Source of the DNA: Desulfallas sp. Bu1-1
Lineage (GTDB): Bacteria; Bacillota; Desulfotomaculia; Desulfotomaculales; Desulfallaceae
Assembly: GCF_015594625.1 (NCBI RefSeq)
Contig: NZ_JADNRQ010000011.1
Coordinates: 38,238 to 102,237, forward strand
Reading direction: 5' to 3'
Length of the DNA: 64,000 nucleotides
Part shown: piece after piece, positions 28,770 through 35,308 of the stretch
Position numbering within the stretch: the first letter of the stretch is position 1
How the letters are laid out: each line of letters opens with the position of its first letter
Program-made: the position numbers and the translations under genes
Notes under the pieces: model-generated
What the model was told of the DNA's origin: nothing
Databases searched by the model: none
What the model saw: the letters and a program-made list of their open reading frames with translations, nothing else

Positions 28770-29465
28770 ATGTCGGTGGCAGTGGAAAAAACCAAGGAAC
28801 AGGTGCTGAAAATGGGTTCGAAAATGGCCTGCGCCGGGCTGGTTACGGGCACCTGGGGCAATATTTCCGCGCGGGTGCCCGGCGAAAACCTGTATGTGAT
28901 CACCCCCAGCGGTATTCCTTACGATGTGTGCAGGATAATGGATTTGGTGGTGGTGGACGGCGGGGGGCGGGTGATTGACGGGGAACGAAGGCCATCCACG
29001 GAATTAAAGATGCACCTGGCCATATATAACGCCCGGGCGGATGTGGGGGCGATTATGCACACCCATAGCGATTATGCAGGCGCCCTGGCGGTGGCTGGAA
29101 AACCGCTGCCGCCCATCCTGGAGGACATGGTACAGCTTGTGGGCGGCGAGGTTCCCGTGGCCCGGTACGCCCGGGCCGGCACAGCCAACCTGGCCGTCGC
29201 GGTGGTGGAGGCGCTGGGCGACAGCAACGCGGTGCTGCTGGCCAACCACGGGCTGGTCGGCCTGGGGCGCACGGTGGAAGAGGCGTTTCAGGTATGCATG
29301 GTGGTGGAAAAATCCGCCCGGGTTTATACGTGGGCGTCATTGCTGGGGCGGGTCAATATCATCCCACCGGATGAGGTTGCGGCGCTCAGGGATGCGTTTC
29401 TGACTTCATACGGTCAGCCCAAAAAAGACGCTGAACACCGGGCGCCGGGCATCGGAAAAATATAA
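28770..29465 (+). CDS. Class II (zinc) sugar-phosphate aldolase, FucA/Ald2-like
   Basis: A 231-residue class II aldolase/adducin-family protein. The zinc ligands His97 and His99 (MHTHSDYAGA) and His160 (LLANHGLVGLG) and the acid Glu78 (RPSTELKMH) line up with those of fuculose-1-phosphate aldolase. In this context it is predicted to cleave methylthioribulose-1-phosphate, or 5-deoxyribulose-1-phosphate, into DHAP plus an aldehyde (the DHAP shunt). The homologous dehydratase MtnB is the alternative, but no downstream aerobic methionine salvage genes are present. It lies 27 bases after ahcY. The ATG follows GGGGGATCGGGAACAAC. Confidence 0.82.
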   Translation: MSVAVEKTKEQVLKMGSKMACAGLVTGTWGNISARVPGENLYVITPSGIPYDVCRIMDLVVVDGGGRVIDGERRPSTELKMHLAIYNARADVGAIMHTHSDYAGALAVAGKPLPPILEDMVQLVGGEVPVARYARAGTANLAVAVVEALGDSNAVLLANHGLVGLGRTVEEAFQVCMVVEKSARVYTWASLLGRVNIIPPDEVAALRDAFLTSYGQPKKDAEHRAPGIGKI

Positions 29466-29485
29466 AGGTGATTTAACTGCAAAAA

Positions 29486-29549
29486 CACCACAGCGGCAGG
29501 CGATCCGGCGGATTTCTGGAGTGAGTGGAGCACTGGATGCGGTCCCTAG
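29486..29549 (+). repeat. Repeat 5' module, copy B
   Basis: About 64 bases directly before the repeat core are related to 38625-38694. Both begin CACCACA, share GGCAGG, TCCGG and GAGTGA, and end in the identical 16-base run CTGGATGCGGTCCCTA (29533-29548 here). It lies in the 394-base gap between the aldolase gene and mtaD. Confidence 0.65.
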
Positions 29550-29715
29550 CCCGTCATATCCCAAGAGTCATGACCCCTTAGGGCGTGAAGAAGTAGTTAG
29601 GCAGTGAGTTACAAGCGTTAACTACAAGCTTTACTGTCCTCAAGAGTAAAATTGTGAAACGAGCGAAAGAAACCGCCGGAGCGCCAGATACAAGTACCGG
29701 TTTTTGCAGCGAAAT
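29550..29715 (+). repeat. Dispersed structured repeat, core copy B (before mtaD)
   Basis: Ungapped match to 22019-22184. The pseudoknot is retained: GTCAT (29553-29557) with ATGAC (29570-29574) is unchanged. The interleaved helix has shifted to CCC-AAG (29560-29565) with CTT-GGG (29577-29579, 29581-29583) and a bulged A, a compensated change relative to copy A. The remaining 394-base intergenic stretch holds the 5' module, a terminator-like hairpin and the mtaD ribosome binding site, and no gene. Confidence 0.8.
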
Positions 29716-29740
29716 CAAAGGTAATAAGGGAAAATGCCAG

Positions 29741-29782
29741 CCTTAATCAAGCTTGACCGGCGAGATTAGGGTGGGTTTTTTT
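29741..29782 (+). terminator. Terminator-like hairpin between the repeat and mtaD
   Basis: CCTTAATC (29741-29748) pairs with GATTAGGG (29764-29771, one G-T), with a 15-base loop and then GTGGG and seven T. It may end the aldolase transcript or the repeat RNA, so mtaD would need its own promoter or anti-termination. Confidence 0.55.
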
Positions 29783-29859
29783 GAAAGGGTTTATTTAAAA
29801 ATTTGAATAATACAGTTATTACAGTTAGGAAAGGCCTGACCCCTAGAGGAGGTTTGGAG

Positions 29860-31182
29860 ATGGCGAATTTATTGATTAAATGTATGGCCGTGCTCACCAT
29901 GGACGGCAAGGGGGATATCATCCGCAATGGAGAAATAGCGGTTGAGGGGAGCCGGATTTTTCACGTGGGGCCGGCAGGCTCGACGCCGGAAGGTTTTTCT
30001 CCAGACCGGGTGCTGGATTATCCCCGGATGGTTGCCATGCCCGGGCTGGTTAACTGCCACACTCACGCTGCTATGACTTTACTCAGGGGGTATGCCGACG
30101 ACATGCCCCTGATGCAGTGGTTGAAGGAAAAAATCTGGCCTCTGGAAGAACACCTGACACCCGGTGATATCTACCGGGGCACGCTGCTGTCCTGCGCCGA
30201 GATGATCCGCGGCGGCACCACCACCTTTGCCGACATGTATTTTGAAATGGACCAGGTGGCCCGGGCGGTGGATGAATCCGGCATGCGGGCGGTGCTGAGC
30301 CGGGGGATGATCGGCTTTGGACCCAACGCCGAATCGGCCATGCGGGAAAGCCGGGAATTTGTGCGGCGCTGGCACGGCGGCGCCGGCGGCAGGATTACGG
30401 CGCAGTTTGGCCCGCATGCTCCCTACACCTGCCCGCCGGAATATTTGAAACGCGTGATGGCGGCGGCGGAAGAGCTGGGTGTGGGCATCCACATTCACCT
30501 GGCCGAAACTGCCGACGAAATCAAGCAAATCAAAGAACAGTATGGGAAATCCCCCGTTGTCCTGATGGAGGAAACCGGGTTATTTGAATTGCCCGTGCTG
30601 GCGGCCCACTGTGTGCACCTGGACGACCGGGACATTGAAATTCTCGCGCGGCGCCGTGTAGGCATCGCTCACAATCCCCAGAGCAACATGAAACTGGCCA
30701 GCGGGGTGGCGCCGGTGACCCGGCTGCTGGAAGCGGGGGCGATCGTGGGCCTGGGCACCGACGGCGCGGCCAGCAACAACAACCTGGACCTGCTGGAGGA
30801 AATGCGGGCCGCGGCGCTGCTGCAAAAGGTATCCATCGGCGACGCCGCCGCCCTGCCCGCCTACGAGGCCCTGCGTATGGCCACCGTCGAAGGGGCGCGG
30901 GTCTTGGGGCTCGGGGACAAGGTGGGGCGCATCAAGCCGGGTATGCAGGCCGATATCATCCTGCTGGACACGCGCAGGCCGCACCTGTACCCGGTGTTTG
31001 ATCTTTACGCCCACGTGGCGTACGCCGCGTCGTCGGCGGACGTGCACACGGTAATCATCGACGGCAGGGTGGTCATGGAAGACCGCCGCATCCTGACGCT
31101 GGATGAAGACGCCGTGCTGGAGGAAGCCCAGAGTGCTGCGGAAGGTCTGGTAAGTAGAAGGGAGGCTGTGAAAAATGGCTAA
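29860..31182 (+). CDS. mtaD: 5-methylthioadenosine/SAH/5'-deoxyadenosine deaminase
   Basis: Amidohydrolase (440 residues) of the MtaD/DadD family, deaminating MTA, SAH or 5'-deoxyadenosine to the inosine forms. Metal ligands His67 and His69 (NCHTHAAMTLLRG), His213 with Glu216 (HIHLAETADE) and Asp301 (GLGTDGAASNNN) are present, as are GPHAPYTCP and HNPQSNMKLASG. The start is ATG 29860, 7 bases after AGAGGAGGT; the frame extends to 29803 without support. Its products suit the MtnP and AhcY-like enzymes upstream. It overlaps the next gene by 8 bases. Confidence 0.92.
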   Translation: MANLLIKCMAVLTMDGKGDIIRNGEIAVEGSRIFHVGPAGSTPEGFSPDRVLDYPRMVAMPGLVNCHTHAAMTLLRGYADDMPLMQWLKEKIWPLEEHLTPGDIYRGTLLSCAEMIRGGTTTFADMYFEMDQVARAVDESGMRAVLSRGMIGFGPNAESAMRESREFVRRWHGGAGGRITAQFGPHAPYTCPPEYLKRVMAAAEELGVGIHIHLAETADEIKQIKEQYGKSPVVLMEETGLFELPVLAAHCVHLDDRDIEILARRRVGIAHNPQSNMKLASGVAPVTRLLEAGAIVGLGTDGAASNNNLDLLEEMRAAALLQKVSIGDAAALPAYEALRMATVEGARVLGLGDKVGRIKPGMQADIILLDTRRPHLYPVFDLYAHVAYAASSADVHTVIIDGRVVMEDRRILTLDEDAVLEEAQSAAEGLVSRREAVKNG

Positions 31183-31690
31183 ACAGGTGGCTATTTTGAT
31201 CGAGGAGATGTATAACGAGTACGAATTTATTTATCCTTATTACCGCATGATCGAGGCGGGCTGCGAGGTGACGGTGGTTGGCACCGGCAGGAAGAAAAGC
31301 TATCCCAGCAAGGTGGGGCTGCCCGCGGAAGAAACGATATCCGCGGTTAACGCGGACCCGGCCCGGTTCGACGCGGTGATCATCCCCGGCGGGTTCGCGC
31401 CGGATTTCATGCGCCGCGACCCGGCCATGGTCAACCTGGTGCGTGAAGTTTACAACCGGGGCGGGGTGGTGGCGGCCATCTGTCACGGCGGCTGGATGCT
31501 GGCCTCGGCGGGGATCGTTAAAGGCAAGCAGGTAACCTCGTTTTTTGCCATCAAGGACGATTTAATCAACGCCGGCGCCGAATACCTCGACCGGGAAGTG
31601 GTTGTGGACGGAAACCTTGTCACCTCCCGCATGCCCGGCGATTTGCCGGCCTTCTGCAAGGCCGTCCTGGAAAAAATGGGGCTAGTTTAA
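31175..31690 (+). CDS. DJ-1/PfpI family protein
   Basis: A 171-residue class I glutamine amidotransferase-like protein. The nucleophile elbow AICHGGWML has Cys103-His104, and IIPGGFAPDFMR is typical of the PfpI/YhbO branch. Members are described as glyoxalase-III or protein/nucleotide deglycase-like or chaperone proteins; substrates are disputed. It overlaps mtaD by 8 bases and follows GGGAGGCTGTGAAA, so it is co-translated with the salvage operon. A role in handling the aldehydes made by the aldolase is an attractive guess but unproven. Confidence 0.85.
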   Translation: MAKQVAILIEEMYNEYEFIYPYYRMIEAGCEVTVVGTGRKKSYPSKVGLPAEETISAVNADPARFDAVIIPGGFAPDFMRRDPAMVNLVREVYNRGGVVAAICHGGWMLASAGIVKGKQVTSFFAIKDDLINAGAEYLDREVVVDGNLVTSRMPGDLPAFCKAVLEKMGLV

Positions 31691-31699
31691 CCAGTAAAT

Positions 31700-31742
31700 T
31701 AAAGCCCCCGGCATGGCGGGTATGGCCAACGGGGGCTTTTCC
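31700..31742. terminator. Bidirectional terminator between DJ-1 gene and stalk-domain gene
   Basis: AAAGCCCCCG (31701-31710) and CGGGGGCTTTT (31730-31740) form a strong stem. The plus-strand side ends in TTTT and the minus-strand side in CTTTAATTT. It serves the convergent genes on either side. Confidence 0.8.
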
Positions 31743-31748
31743 GGCCTC

Positions 31749-32567
31749 CTACCATATCATCATCCATTTTCCATGATACTTTTTGAAACCCCATAACCCG
31801 TGCAGGTAACCTTCATTTTCGCAATCGGTAATCTTAACTTTGCAATAGACCACTGCAGAATCAGGGGTTTGGGCGATCAGCCTGCTTTCAACGTATTCCG
31901 TGGCGCCCCAACTGGTAGGTGTGGTAACGGCTTGAAACAGGTTTTCGGCGAAAGAGTCCAAACCTACGGGGTGGATGTATCCCGCATAAATGGCGCGTAT
32001 TTGATCCAAATTCTTTGGTAATTGATGAATATCCGTATTAAAATATCCCTTAAGTATTTCTGCCATTTCATTTTCAGCGGCGGCTGACGTTTGAACCGGG
32101 GGCGTGGAAAAGACAGCCATTGCGTTGGCCTTTTCTACCCAGATCGCCCGGCAGCCAGGGATTTCCGGGATTAACTGGACGGGAATATAAGTAATACCGT
32201 CCCGGACAAACGGGGCGGCGTCCAGTTTTCGCTTAACCCCGTCGACACTTGCCCGGGGTGAAGCCACGCTTAAATGGATGATTACGCCGTCTTTGCTGAG
32301 AATAATTGCCCGGCTGTTCGGGTCCCAATCCACGTGAATGCCCAGCTTTTCCGCCACTGCCCGGAGGGGGACAAAACCGTGACCGTTTTTCAAGATCATT
32401 TTTACCTGCCCGGTAACGTTTTCACCGTCGATGAATAGTTCCGGTGTCTCCAGGCAGCTATCCGGGTTGCCCGTACTTGCTTCGTACCTGGATGCCGGGG
32501 CCGTCCCGGGAGAAACCATGGCTAGACAGGTAATGCAAAGTATAATAACGATTAATGCATTTTTCAT
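31749..32567 (-). CDS. Secreted copper amine oxidase-like (stalk) domain protein
   Basis: A 272-residue exported protein. Residues 1-26 form a signal peptide (MKN, a hydrophobic IVIILCITCLAMV core, then an Ala/Ser cleavage region). Residues about 40-135 match the copper amine oxidase N-terminal-like domain: FIDGENVTGQVKMILKNGHG, FVPLRAVAEKLGIHVDWD, then the repeat-like ITYIPVQLIPEI. This domain is common in cell-surface proteins of Peptococcaceae and binds no copper there. The C-terminal 120 residues may be NTF2-like, but I do not recognise them firmly. The ATG follows AAGAGGTG. It is transcribed against the salvage operon. Confidence 0.82.
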   Translation of the reverse strand: MKNALIVIILCITCLAMVSPGTAPASRYEASTGNPDSCLETPELFIDGENVTGQVKMILKNGHGFVPLRAVAEKLGIHVDWDPNSRAIILSKDGVIIHLSVASPRASVDGVKRKLDAAPFVRDGITYIPVQLIPEIPGCRAIWVEKANAMAVFSTPPVQTSAAAENEMAEILKGYFNTDIHQLPKNLDQIRAIYAGYIHPVGLDSFAENLFQAVTTPTSWGATEYVESRLIAQTPDSAVVYCKVKITDCENEGYLHGLWGFKKYHGKWMMIW

Positions 32568-32664
32568 ATAAATTAGACACCTCTTGAAATCACAATACGT
32601 TAGGGCTTACTAATTACATGGGAATATTTTACAACATTTACAATAAATAATCAATTACCCGTAA

Positions 32665-33075
32665 GAAATAAGGACCCTGCGCGAGCGGGAGGAAGATGTG
32701 ACCATGCGGTTGAACGCCCGCGAGCGGGACCGGTACAATAAGGCGGTGTACATGCGCTGGCGCCGGGCCAACGAGCGTTTCGGCCGGTTCATGGAACGGC
32801 TGGGCATGGTGGGCAGGATAGAGTCGGTTCCACCCGGGGAGGATGACCGCAATCCCTCGTACCGCTGGGAACTGCACGTGTCCACCCGGATCGGGCACCG
32901 TCCCGAGCGTATCAGCCCGGAAACGGGCAGGATGGTGGGCGAGGGTATTTCCGGCGGCGAGCGGGCCGCCACATCCCTGCTTTTCGCCCTGGCCCTGCTG
33001 GGCGATATTGAACAAAAGCCGCCTTTTTACGTGCTGGATGAGTTCGACAGCGCCCTGGACGAGGGTGTCACCTGA
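32665..33075 (+). pseudogene. Truncated SMC/RecN-type ABC ATPase, C-terminal fragment
   Basis: The frame opens right after a stop codon at 32662 and runs 136 codons. It carries the end of a charged coiled coil (TLREREEDVTMRLNARERDR) and then an ABC signature loop SGGERAATSLLFALALL and Walker B with D-loop FYVLDEFDSALDE, stopping four codons later. The N-terminal Walker A half and the C-terminal H-loop segment are both missing, so it cannot be a working ATPase. No convincing ribosome binding site precedes the GTG at 32698. It is most likely the relic of a larger SMC-like gene. GC content is higher than in the flanks. Confidence 0.75.
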
Positions 33076-33147
33076 ATAATAAGAGAATATTAATTATTGA
33101 ATTGCACGCATTTTCGTTTTACACTTAATTAAGTGGAGGTGTAAAAG

Positions 33148-33330
33148 TTGGATTACCAAAATATAACACTTTCCATTACCAAGGAAATATTAAAAAAAAT
33201 AAAGCATATTGCAATTGAAAGAAATACTTCTGTATCCGGCTTATTGGCCAGCCACTTGGAACAAATTGTCGCCAGGGAAGACAAGTATAAAACAGCACGG
33301 TCTCGTCAAGATAACCTTTGCATAAAGTAA
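33148..33330 (+). CDS. Small ribbon-helix-helix-like protein, possible orphan antitoxin
   Basis: A 60-residue protein resembling DUF6364-type antitoxins: an N-terminal strand (NITLSITKEIL), two helices (KKIKHIAIERNTSVSGLLASHLEQIV) and a polar tail. Such proteins normally precede a PIN-domain toxin; no toxin frame follows here, and the next gene is on the other strand. The start is TTG 33148 behind GTGGAGGTG. It is AT-rich compared with its neighbours. It sits just after the broken ATPase fragment, consistent with a remnant of an accessory island. Confidence 0.6.
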   Translation: MDYQNITLSITKEILKKIKHIAIERNTSVSGLLASHLEQIVAREDKYKTARSRQDNLCIK

Positions 33331-33393
33331 CAATTCTTTGTATCGCACGCTTTTGCGTTCCCGCAGGTGTTTTACTTTTAGCCAGGCGTTAAT

Positions 33394-33618
33394 TCAGGAC
33401 TCCTTTAAAAAATCCGTACTCTTCAACAATTGGCCGTTTTGGACCGCTGACCTCAACTGGTCCGCACATCCCTTGTCTCCCGGTGCTTCACACAACTCTT
33501 CCAGCTCTTCCGCCGTTACGTCCCGCATGTCTCCGGCATCAAAAGTCCTTAATTTTTCAGCGGCTGTTCTTCTCAGATCTTCCGCTCCGGCGGAGCGCAA
33601 TTCTTCAGCCCTGGGCAT
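33394..33618 (-). CDS. Small acidic helical protein of unknown function
   Basis: A 74-residue protein, unrecognised. Its first half is built of loosely repeated units of about 10-12 residues (AEELRSAGAED, LRRTAAEKLRTF, DAGDMRDVT, AEELEELCEA), with two cysteines in the second half. An excellent ribosome binding site, AAGGAGGTG, lies 6 bases before the ATG, which is the main reason to believe it. The opposite-strand frame at 33338-33652 lacks such a signal. Confidence 0.6.
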   Translation of the reverse strand: MPRAEELRSAGAEDLRRTAAEKLRTFDAGDMRDVTAEELEELCEAPGDKGCADQLRSAVQNGQLLKSTDFLKES

Positions 33619-33795
33619 AAACTACACCTCCTTGCAGGCAATTTACTTTTAGTTTTTCTCCGGGGCATGGTTTAATAACATTAAAAATCTACCTGCAGGG
33701 TGTAGGTTTGTTGAGTATAACGTTGACGGCACGCTTGCTGATTATGATATTATTATATATAAGTATTCACACACAATTTTTCAGGAGGCGCAGTA

Positions 33796-34803
33796 ATGAA
33801 ATATAGAATACTTGGCAGAACAGGTTTAAAAGTTTCAGTTATCGGATTCGGCGGTATTCCCATCCAGCGTATTTCCGAGGAGATGGCCGGTTCTATCATC
33901 AACACGGCTCTGGACCTGGGAATAAATTTTTTTGACACGGCAAGGGGTTACACCGACAGCGAAGCCAAAATCGGAGCAGCCCTGAAAAAAAGGAGAAAAG
34001 AAGCGATTATTGCCACAAAATCCATGGCCAGGACCAGGGAGAGCATGGCCGCTGATATTCAAACCAGCCTGGAAACGCTCGGGGTTGATTATATCGATCT
34101 TTACCAGCTGCATAACGTCAAGGACGAAGCGGCACTGGAGCAGGTATTGAGCCCCAACGGAGCCCTTGCCGCCCTGGTGGAGGCAAAAAAGGACGGGGTG
34201 GTCAAGCATATTGGGATAACCGGACACATAAAAGGCGTTTTGATCGAGGCGCTAAAAACGGGACAGATGGAAACCGTACAATTTCCTTTCAACGCGGTGG
34301 AGACAAGCGGCGCCGGGGAGTTATTCGAACTGGCCAACAATCTTGAAGCCGGGATCATCATTATGAAGCCGCTTGCCGGGGGGGCCTTGAAAAACGCCGG
34401 CGCGGCACTCCGCTTTATCCTGGAATACCCGGTAACAACAGTAATTCCCGGTATGGATTCACTGCAACAGATAAAACAGAATGCCCTCGTGGGAGAAGAC
34501 CAGCATCCCCTGTCGGGCGATGAAAGGAAGGAACTGGAGGAGGAAGCCGGCAGCCTGGGCAATGCGTTTTGCAGGAGGTGCGAGTACTGCTTGCCCTGTC
34601 CACAGGGGATAGATATTCCGACGGTATTTTTGCTTGACGGGTATTATACGAGATATGGTCTCCAGGACTGGGCCAGGGAACGCTACCGGGGTTTGCCGGT
34701 CAAGGCCGGCTCGTGCCTGGAATGCGGCCAGTGCGAGGAAAAATGCCCGTATGGCCTGTCCATACGCCGGATGCTGGCCGACGCCGCCGCAAGGTTGGAT
34801 TAA
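33796..34803 (+). CDS. Aldo/keto reductase with C-terminal [4Fe-4S] domain
   Basis: A 335-residue aldo/keto reductase of the clostridial/archaeal Fe-S type. The catalytic tetrad Asp47, Tyr52, Lys75 and His106 is intact (FFDTARGYTD, ATKSM, YQLHN). After the barrel, a ferredoxin-like region carries CRRCEYCLPCPQGI and CLECGQCEEKCPYGL, enough for two [4Fe-4S] clusters. It is expected in the cytoplasm, possibly linking ferredoxin and NAD(P)H chemistry; the substrate is unknown. The ATG follows CAGGAGGCGCAGTA. It has no operon partner. Confidence 0.88.
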   Translation: MKYRILGRTGLKVSVIGFGGIPIQRISEEMAGSIINTALDLGINFFDTARGYTDSEAKIGAALKKRRKEAIIATKSMARTRESMAADIQTSLETLGVDYIDLYQLHNVKDEAALEQVLSPNGALAALVEAKKDGVVKHIGITGHIKGVLIEALKTGQMETVQFPFNAVETSGAGELFELANNLEAGIIIMKPLAGGALKNAGAALRFILEYPVTTVIPGMDSLQQIKQNALVGEDQHPLSGDERKELEEEAGSLGNAFCRRCEYCLPCPQGIDIPTVFLLDGYYTRYGLQDWARERYRGLPVKAGSCLECGQCEEKCPYGLSIRRMLADAAARLD

Positions 34804-34852
34804 ATACAGGGAGCGGGAATTAATGCAGAGCAATTTGTAACGCGGTAAAACA

Positions 34853-34884
34853 ACAGGCCCATACCCGTGTGAGGGTACGGGCCA
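34853..34884. terminator. Hairpin between convergent genes
   Basis: A GGCCCATACCC arm and GGGTACGGGCC arm with a short loop. On the minus strand it is followed by CTGTTGTTTT, so it probably ends the minus-strand fmdB-like transcript. On the plus strand no T run follows. Confidence 0.6.
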
Positions 34885-34958
34885 TAAATATTTGCAGGTC
34901 GAACTCAACCGGGCGTCCAACAGGATAAGAATAAATCAGACAAGCCTGGTCGCCCGGC

Positions 34959-35225
34959 TTAATTTGGGAGAGAAGATTCCCCGGTTTCCCCGCAACATGA
35001 ACCCGGGGTGCATCCTTCGCTTTCGGGCTTGCCGCAGCAGCAGGAGGCGTTGCCGCTTAAATCCGCAGGTGCTCCCACCGAGCTTGGCAGAAAAGGCTTG
35101 GAAATCATTTTGGATACTTCCGTCCCACCGCACTCCGGGCAATTAACCCGGCCAATTTCTTTGCCCGGTAGGTGCAGCATTTCGAAAATTTTGCCGCATT
35201 TGCACTTGTACTCGAAAATTGGCAT
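34959..35225 (-). CDS. FmdB-family zinc ribbon protein
   Basis: An 88-residue protein starting MPIFEYKCKCGKIFE, the hallmark of the FmdB/CxxC-CxxC putative regulatory family, with a second pair CPEC at residues 29-32. The C-terminal third is rich in Cys, Gly and Ser (ASCCCGKPESEGCTPGSCCG), longer than the basic domain and probably disordered or metal-binding. The ATG is preceded by AGGAGGGAC. The function of the family is uncertain. The downstream hairpin acts as its terminator. Confidence 0.87.
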   Translation of the reverse strand: MPIFEYKCKCGKIFEMLHLPGKEIGRVNCPECGGTEVSKMISKPFLPSSVGAPADLSGNASCCCGKPESEGCTPGSCCGETGESSLPN

Positions 35226-35308
35226 GATTAAGTCCCTCCTATTTATGATGATGGTTGCTCAATTTCCGGGTTATATTTATTCGCTTTCCGGGGTAAAAAT
35301 CCTGCCGC

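Noticed and set aside
28770..29465. Assignment of the class II aldolase as MtnB dehydratase of the aerobic methionine salvage pathway
   Set aside because: No mtnC, mtnD, mtnW, mtnX or mtnK gene is near and the host looks strictly anaerobic. The FucA-type Glu78 and three His ligands fit an aldolase better, though this is not proven.
32698..33075. Fragment considered as the displaced smc gene itself
   Set aside because: The motif context (SGGERAATSLLFALALL, LDEFDSALDE) differs from SMC (which has a Val-Asp-Ala form in the D-loop region) and both ATPase halves are incomplete.
33338..33652. 104-residue plus-strand frame after the antitoxin-like gene, considered as a missing toxin
   Set aside because: It has Ser/Arg-rich sequence without a PIN or other toxin motif, while the opposite strand has a gene with a strong ribosome binding site.
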